DNA from: Desulfatirhabdium sp040755275
GTDB lineage: Bacteria > Desulfobacterota > Desulfobacteria > Desulfobacterales > Desulfatirhabdiaceae
Direction of reading: 5' to 3'
NCBI GenBank assembly: GCA_040755275.1
Contig: JBFMBE010000008.1
Location: 1-44,014, forward strand
Length of the DNA: 44,014 nucleotides
Shown here: piece by piece, positions 40,220-44,014 of the stretch
How positions within the stretch are numbered: the first letter of the stretch is position 1
Layout of the letters: each line of letters starts with the position of its first letter
Program-made: the position numbers and the translations under genes
Notes under the pieces: generated by a model
The model's database searches: none
What the model was told of the DNA's origin: nothing
What the model saw: only the letters and a program-made list of their open reading frames with translations

Positions 40220-42100
40220 TTATCCCTGAAGAAGCTGCATCACCTGCTGCGGGAGTTGTTTGGCCTGGGCGAGCATGGCCACACCGGCCTGAGACAGGAT
40301 CTGGGCCTTGGTCATGTCGGCCGTTTCCTTGGCGAAGTCTGCATCGAGGATGCGTCCGTTGGCTGCAGACAGATTCTCGGAAACGTTCATCAGGTTGGAG
40401 ATCGTCGAATCGAGCCGGTTTTGCACCGCACCCAGCTCACCCCGGTTCTTCGAAACCTTGTTCAAGGCTTCGTCGATCCGCTGGATGGCGTTGTTGGCAT
40501 TGGCCAGAGACATTACACTCAAGCCAGCCCCCACGGCTTCGGCGCTTCCGCCCTGCTCCGTAAATCCGGCATTAGCTGCTCCTGAGCCTCCGATGACAAT
40601 ATCCGAACCGGTCTCCGATGTCAGGGTAATGGTACCTCGATATGTGTCTGTACCACCGATCAGGCTCTTAGCATCAGTCACCTTGATATCCAAACCGGAT
40701 TGCGAGGTCAAAATCAGTTTGCCATCCGCCCCTGCGGTTGCAACAACACCCTGGACGCTGCTGTTGATGGCCGTTATGACATCCTCGATATCCTCTGCAG
40801 CCGTCAAATCCACAGTCGATCCATTGATGGTCAAGTCCGTGGCAGCCAAACCCGCAGATAGAACATTGGTCATATTGACGGTCAGCTCTGTCCTCGTCAA
40901 TGCTTCCGCCCGAACACCGGTCTCGGCCGTCTTTGCATTGATGGCCGCAGCCTTGTCTCCAGCACTCGAGCTGTTCGATGCACCGATCGTTACCCCGTTG
41001 ATCACCAGATCACCTTCGGCCAGGGCAACCGCGGAAACCGCCCCACCGGTGACGCTGTCAGCTCCGGTAGATGCGTTGAATCCCCACCTGTTCAGTTTCG
41101 CCGTATTGCCGCCGGTCGCCGTGATTTGAATGTCTTCCCCGTTGTCATCCTTTAGGGAGAGATACCCCCCATAGGTTTTAGCGGTAAAACCGGTATTGGT
41201 GGTTGTCCCACCAATCTCGATGTTCTCCCCCGTATCGTTGCTCAGAGTGATCGATTTATCGGAATTCAACGTCGCCACAACACCGGGAGCATCCCGATTG
41301 ATATTGTTCACCAATTCTTCCATACTACCGGAATCGGCAATGGTCTTCCCGTTGATCGTAAGCCCGCTCACAATTCCGGAAACCCCGCTTGTACCCCGAT
41401 AGGTGTTATAGGCTGTCGCCGTAACCCCGGTCTGGCTGGTTTTGGCATTGATCGCTGCTGCTGCAGCCTTCGCTGTGGCGGCGCTCGCTGCATCGATAGC
41501 AATACCATTGATCGTAAGCCCTGTAGCTGCTGTCCCCGACGTTGTGACCCGACCGCTGTTCAACTCGCCCAGCGCCGAATACCCGTTCAAATTCAGGTCG
41601 CGCGTCTTGACACTGTTCAATCGAACCGAAATGTACTGTCCAGCATTGGACCCGATCTGGAGATATTTGGTTCCACCGGAACCATCCAGCAAATTGATCC
41701 CGTTGAACTGGGTAGAAGATGCAATCCGATCGATTTCGGCATAGAGCTGATCGACTTCGTCCTGGAGAGATGCTCTGTCCGAAGCGGTGTTCGTGTCGTT
41801 GGAAGCCTGAACGGCAAGCTCCCGCATCCGCTGCAGGAGGCTCGTCACTTCCTGCATCGCACCTTCCGACGTTTGAAGCATGGAAATACCGTCGTTGGCG
41901 TTTCGAACAGCCTGATCGAGACCTCGTATTTGAGCGGAAAATCGGGTGGAGATGGCGAGTCCGGCTGCATCGTCTTTGGCGCTGTTGATGCGAAGACCGG
42001 AAGACAATCGTTGAAGGGACTTGCTGAGAGCGGCCTGGTTCTTGACGAGGTTTCTCTGAGCGTTCAGAGAAGGGATATTGGTGTTGATTGCCATAGCCAT
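40220..42100 (-). CDS. fliC: Flagellin FliC, copy 2
   Basis: 626 residues, same architecture as copy 1: conserved D0/D1 ends with four Flagellin_IN-type segments between. It differs from copy 1 in the first 163 residues (for example AALSKSLQRL against NMLNRSLQRL, ISMLQTSEG against ISLLQTSEG) and in the last residues (QQVMQLLQG against QQVLSLLQ). Start ATG 42100 follows AAGGAGG. Two sigma-28-type promoters lie upstream, so this is likely the main FliA-driven flagellin. Both flagellins should depend on FliS and FliD encoded downstream. Confidence 0.97.
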   Translation of the reverse strand: MAMAINTNIPSLNAQRNLVKNQAALSKSLQRLSSGLRINSAKDDAAGLAISTRFSAQIRGLDQAVRNANDGISMLQTSEGAMQEVTSLLQRMRELAVQASNDTNTASDRASLQDEVDQLYAEIDRIASSTQFNGINLLDGSGGTKYLQIGSNAGQYISVRLNSVKTRDLNLNGYSALGELNSGRVTTSGTAATGLTINGIAIDAASAATAKAAAAAINAKTSQTGVTATAYNTYRGTSGVSGIVSGLTINGKTIADSGSMEELVNNINRDAPGVVATLNSDKSITLSNDTGENIEIGGTTTNTGFTAKTYGGYLSLKDDNGEDIQITATGGNTAKLNRWGFNASTGADSVTGGAVSAVALAEGDLVINGVTIGASNSSSAGDKAAAINAKTAETGVRAEALTRTELTVNMTNVLSAGLAATDLTINGSTVDLTAAEDIEDVITAINSSVQGVVATAGADGKLILTSQSGLDIKVTDAKSLIGGTDTYRGTITLTSETGSDIVIGGSGAANAGFTEQGGSAEAVGAGLSVMSLANANNAIQRIDEALNKVSKNRGELGAVQNRLDSTISNLMNVSENLSAANGRILDADFAKETADMTKAQILSQAGVAMLAQAKQLPQQVMQLLQG

Positions 42101-42145
42101 GGTGCATTCCTCCTTGAATGATGGCGTTTTCGGGCCTCAATGCCC
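42101..42145 (-). promoter_or_regulatory. Conserved flagellin mRNA leader, copy 2
   Basis: Matches 39798-39842 with a single difference (base 42104 against 39801). It contains the strong AAGGAGGA ribosome binding site. Sequence beyond 42145 is unrelated to the region before copy 1. Confidence 0.6.
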
Positions 42146-42198
42146 TAAGTGATTTGGATCTGCCTGATGGAACTTGTAGCTTGTTCCTTTTGATCTGA

Positions 42199-42225
42199 TT
42201 ATCGACTCTTTTCGAAGGATCTTGA
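42199..42225 (-). promoter_or_regulatory. Sigma-28 promoter P1 for fliC2
   Basis: On the minus strand TCAA, exactly 15 bases, then GTCGATAA, which matches GCCGATAA at 7 of 8 positions. The leader to the fliC2 ATG would be about 90 bases and includes the conserved 45-base block. Confidence 0.78.
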
Positions 42226-42341
42226 ATCTTTTTTTCGACCGGTTCCTCGGGCATCCAACCCTTCGAACCTGCGGAACCTTCCAGCCCCTCCTGGGCGGGA
42301 AGATAGAACCCGAAGAGCGTTGTTCATACTCTTGATTCGAA

Positions 42342-42368
42342 TTATCGTCCCTCCTTCGAAAAACTTGA
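42342..42368 (-). promoter_or_regulatory. Sigma-28 promoter P2 for fliC2
   Basis: On the minus strand TCAA, exactly 15 bases, then GACGATAA, again 7 of 8. It lies 143 bases upstream of P1. The two sites also share flanking bases (ttcgaa inside the spacer, and a cttttt run next to the -35), so they look like a duplicated promoter. Confidence 0.65.
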
Positions 42369-42438
42369 ATGCTTTTTATCGAAATGCTTGACGAACATTC
42401 CCGTTTCCGCATATGGAATAGAAACGAAAACGCCATGA

Positions 42439-42460
42439 GGTTTCATGTTTTCATGAAACC
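42439..42460. promoter_or_regulatory. Perfect palindrome upstream of coaX
   Basis: GGTTTCATG, loop tttt, CATGAAACC: nine base pairs. It lies 302 bases before the coaX ATG and 71 bases beyond fliC2 promoter P2. There is no U-run and no convergent gene, so it is not a terminator; it could be an operator for either direction. I see nothing else definite between it and coaX. Confidence 0.35.
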
Positions 42461-42761
42461 GCAAGAAGAAACCTCCGACAGTTGCAGGAATCCTGCAGAA
42501 ATACCACGACCGGTGAATACTGGATCCCCACTTGAGAGAGGATATCGTTACGGTTGGTATTCTTCCGGAATTGAAGATCGATTTGCGGGAAGGATTCACG
42601 CCTCTATGACCGGCTCGAGGCGATCGCTCCCGATTCGATGGCTATCGGCCATGTATGGCGCGCGATGGATGGCAGGCCACCATAGGTCATAGACAGTAGA
42701 TGTCGGTTGGGGTTTCGGAGGGTAGAAGAAGGTCTTTATTCACGGTCAATACAGGAAGGGA

Positions 42762-43529
42762 ATGATGCTGCTGGTTATCGACGTCGGAAACACCAACATC
42801 GTGATGGGCGTCTATGATGGGGATCATCTGATCAACCATTGGCGGGTGAGAACCGAACGCAACACGACGGAAGACGAATTTCATCTGCTGGCTACGGGCC
42901 TTTTCGAGCGTGCAGGCATTGCAACCGGTTCCATCGAGCGAACGATCATTTCGAGCGTCGTTCCCCCGATGGTCAATATCCTCGATGCATTCTGCAGACG
43001 CTATCTCCATCAGGCCCCCATCTGGGTGGACGCCAAAACCTTCACGGCCATGCCCATTCGATACAAGAATCCGGCGGAAGTCGGTGCGGATCGCATCGTC
43101 AACGCTGTCGCCGCTTATGAACGCTATCACTGCGCCCTGATCGTCATCGATTTCGGTACGGCTACGACCTTCGATGTCATTTCCGCTGACGGCGCCTACC
43201 TGGGAGGAGCCATATCCCCCGGGATCATGATCGCCGCAGAAGCCCTTTTCCAAAGGGCATCCAAGCTGCCTCGGGTGGAATTGTTGCATGCCCCCGAATC
43301 GGCCATCGGCAAAGACACCGCCGGCAGCATGCAGTCGGGTATTCTTTTTGGATATGCGGGGCTCGTGGACGGCATGGTCGAGCGCATTCAGGAGGAGCTG
43401 GATTCAACGGCACGGGTGATCGCAACCGGCGGTCTTGCCCCCCTCATGGCAGGGATCGCCCGCTCCATCGAATCCGTCGAGCCGGATCTGACGCTGGAAG
43501 GGCTCAGGCTGATCAGCAAACGTTTATGA
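42762..43529 (+). CDS. coaX: Type III pantothenate kinase CoaX
   Basis: 255 residues, the usual length. It carries the family motifs VIDVGNTNIVMGVYDGDHLI (P-loop-like, residues 4-23), VGADRIVNAVAAYERYHCAL, IVIDFGTATTFDVISADGAY, LGGAISPGIMIAAEALFQRA and a final VIATGGLAPLM. It phosphorylates pantothenate, the first step of coenzyme A synthesis, and unlike type I and II enzymes needs a monovalent cation. It is the only plus-strand gene and a housekeeping neighbour of the flagellar cluster. Start ATG 42762 follows AGGAAGGG; ATG 42765 is adjacent. Confidence 0.97.
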   Translation: MMLLVIDVGNTNIVMGVYDGDHLINHWRVRTERNTTEDEFHLLATGLFERAGIATGSIERTIISSVVPPMVNILDAFCRRYLHQAPIWVDAKTFTAMPIRYKNPAEVGADRIVNAVAAYERYHCALIVIDFGTATTFDVISADGAYLGGAISPGIMIAAEALFQRASKLPRVELLHAPESAIGKDTAGSMQSGILFGYAGLVDGMVERIQEELDSTARVIATGGLAPLMAGIARSIESVEPDLTLEGLRLISKRL

Positions 43530-43617
43530 GGAGCGTTTTCGAAGGAAAACTCCGGAAGTCCGTTCCATATGAAGCGGACCCGTCAGGAAGAAGGAAATAA
43601 CACCGAAGCGGAATAGA

Positions 43618-43702
43618 TGCCTGGGACGAGAATCGAACTCGTACAGGGCGAAGCCCCGAGGGATTTTAAGTCCCTTGTGTCTACCTGTTCCACCACCCAG
43701 GC
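43618..43702 (-). tRNA. tRNA-Leu (anticodon UAA)
   Basis: 85 bases. The acceptor arms GCCTGGG and CCCAGGC pair fully, with A as the discriminator base. The anticodon stem-loop is AGGGA-CTTAAAA-TCCCT, giving anticodon TAA. A long variable arm (CGGGGCTTCGCCCTG) and the T arm (ACGAG-TTCGATT-CTCGT) are as expected for leucine tRNA. No CCA is encoded. It lies 88 bases past the coaX stop on the opposite strand. Confidence 0.97.
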
Positions 43703-43887
43703 ATTGGTTGCGGGTTGATTTTTTATCGGTTTCCAGCGGCATTGTCAACACGGAACCCCTTGAATCCTATCAGCCGACATCCCGACGCAACCAATCGAAG
43801 CTCCCCTGCTGGGTCTCGAACACGAGCAAGACATGTGAACACCTCAACAGCATCGAACCACGCATCTTGCCTTTCACGATCAAGAAA

Positions 43888-44014
43888 TGATGGAGTCGCA
43901 AAAAGTCGCTTTTCACGTGCTTTTGGGGAATGCCGGGCATAAGCGGGGTGGCTGGGGAAGCCTTTTGAGACTGCTGCGAAAACGTGTTTGAAGCCGCCGG
44001 ATATCGTTGGATCG
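43888..44014 (+). repeat. Interspersed repeat copy R5, cut by the right window edge
   Basis: Starts tgatggagtcgcaaaaagtc and, as its reverse complement, matches 1-126 with two mismatches. Its first 95 bases also match the left part of the complete element at 12303. The 185 bases between the tRNA and this copy (43703-43887) hold nothing I can identify. Confidence 0.9.

Noticed and set aside
1..44014. CRISPR arrays, prophage genes, integrases or toxin-antitoxin pairs
   Set aside because: I saw no regularly spaced direct repeats with unique spacers and no such proteins. The only tandem repeats are inside fliK and between the flagellin genes.

Overview
The window is an almost pure flagellar gene cluster of a Gram-negative bacterium. 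P-ring and L-ring genes (flgI, flgH) imply an outer membrane. Gene content and order, a sigma-54-type activator next to the rod operon, an flhF-flhG-fliA-DUF2802 block and a type III pantothenate kinase suggest a deltaproteobacterium (Desulfobacterota, perhaps Desulfobacterales). That placement is inference from gene content; no rRNA marker is present.

All 43 flagellar and signalling genes lie on the minus strand, so transcription runs from right to left. From the right: two near-duplicate flagellin genes (fliC2, fliC1); the filament cap/chaperone group fliD-fliS-flaG; a five-gene signalling cassette (small conserved protein, HDOD protein, GAF histidine kinase, CheX-like phosphatase, REC-STAS regulator); a receiver-less NtrC-type sigma-54 activator; the operon flgB-flgC-fliE-F-G-H-I-J-K-flgD-flgE; the operon fliL-M-N-O-P-Q-R-flhB; and the operon flhA-flhF-flhG-fliA-DUF2802-flgF-flgG-flgA-flgH-flgI-flgJ, followed by flgM-flgN. 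Only coaX is on the plus strand, at the right end, next to a minus-strand tRNA-Leu(UAA). flgK, flgL, motAB and the core che genes are absent; flgK/flgL would be expected just beyond flgN, off the left edge.

Promoter reading gives a coherent hierarchy. Five sites with exact GG-N10-GC sigma-54 spacing lie upstream of the activator gene itself, flgB, fliL, flhA and fliD. Four sigma-28-type sites (TCAA/TTAA-N15/16-GNCGATAW) lie upstream of flgM, fliD and, in tandem, fliC2. This fits a cascade: activator plus sigma-54 turn on the basal body, export and fliA genes, and FliA/FlgM then switch on late genes. fliD appears to have both promoter types, separated by an intrinsic terminator hairpin.

The most unusual points are: an FlhF GTPase with a C-terminal four-cysteine Ada-type zinc-binding module; a signalling cassette whose STAS domain lacks the phosphorylatable serine; flagellin genes that share about 1.37 kb of apparently identical sequence but differ at the 5' end and promoter; 150-bp in-frame tandem repeats in fliK; a very short hook protein; and a family of short MITE-like repeats, one copy of which sits inverted at each end of the window (126 bp, two mismatches), suggesting the contig ends inside repeats.
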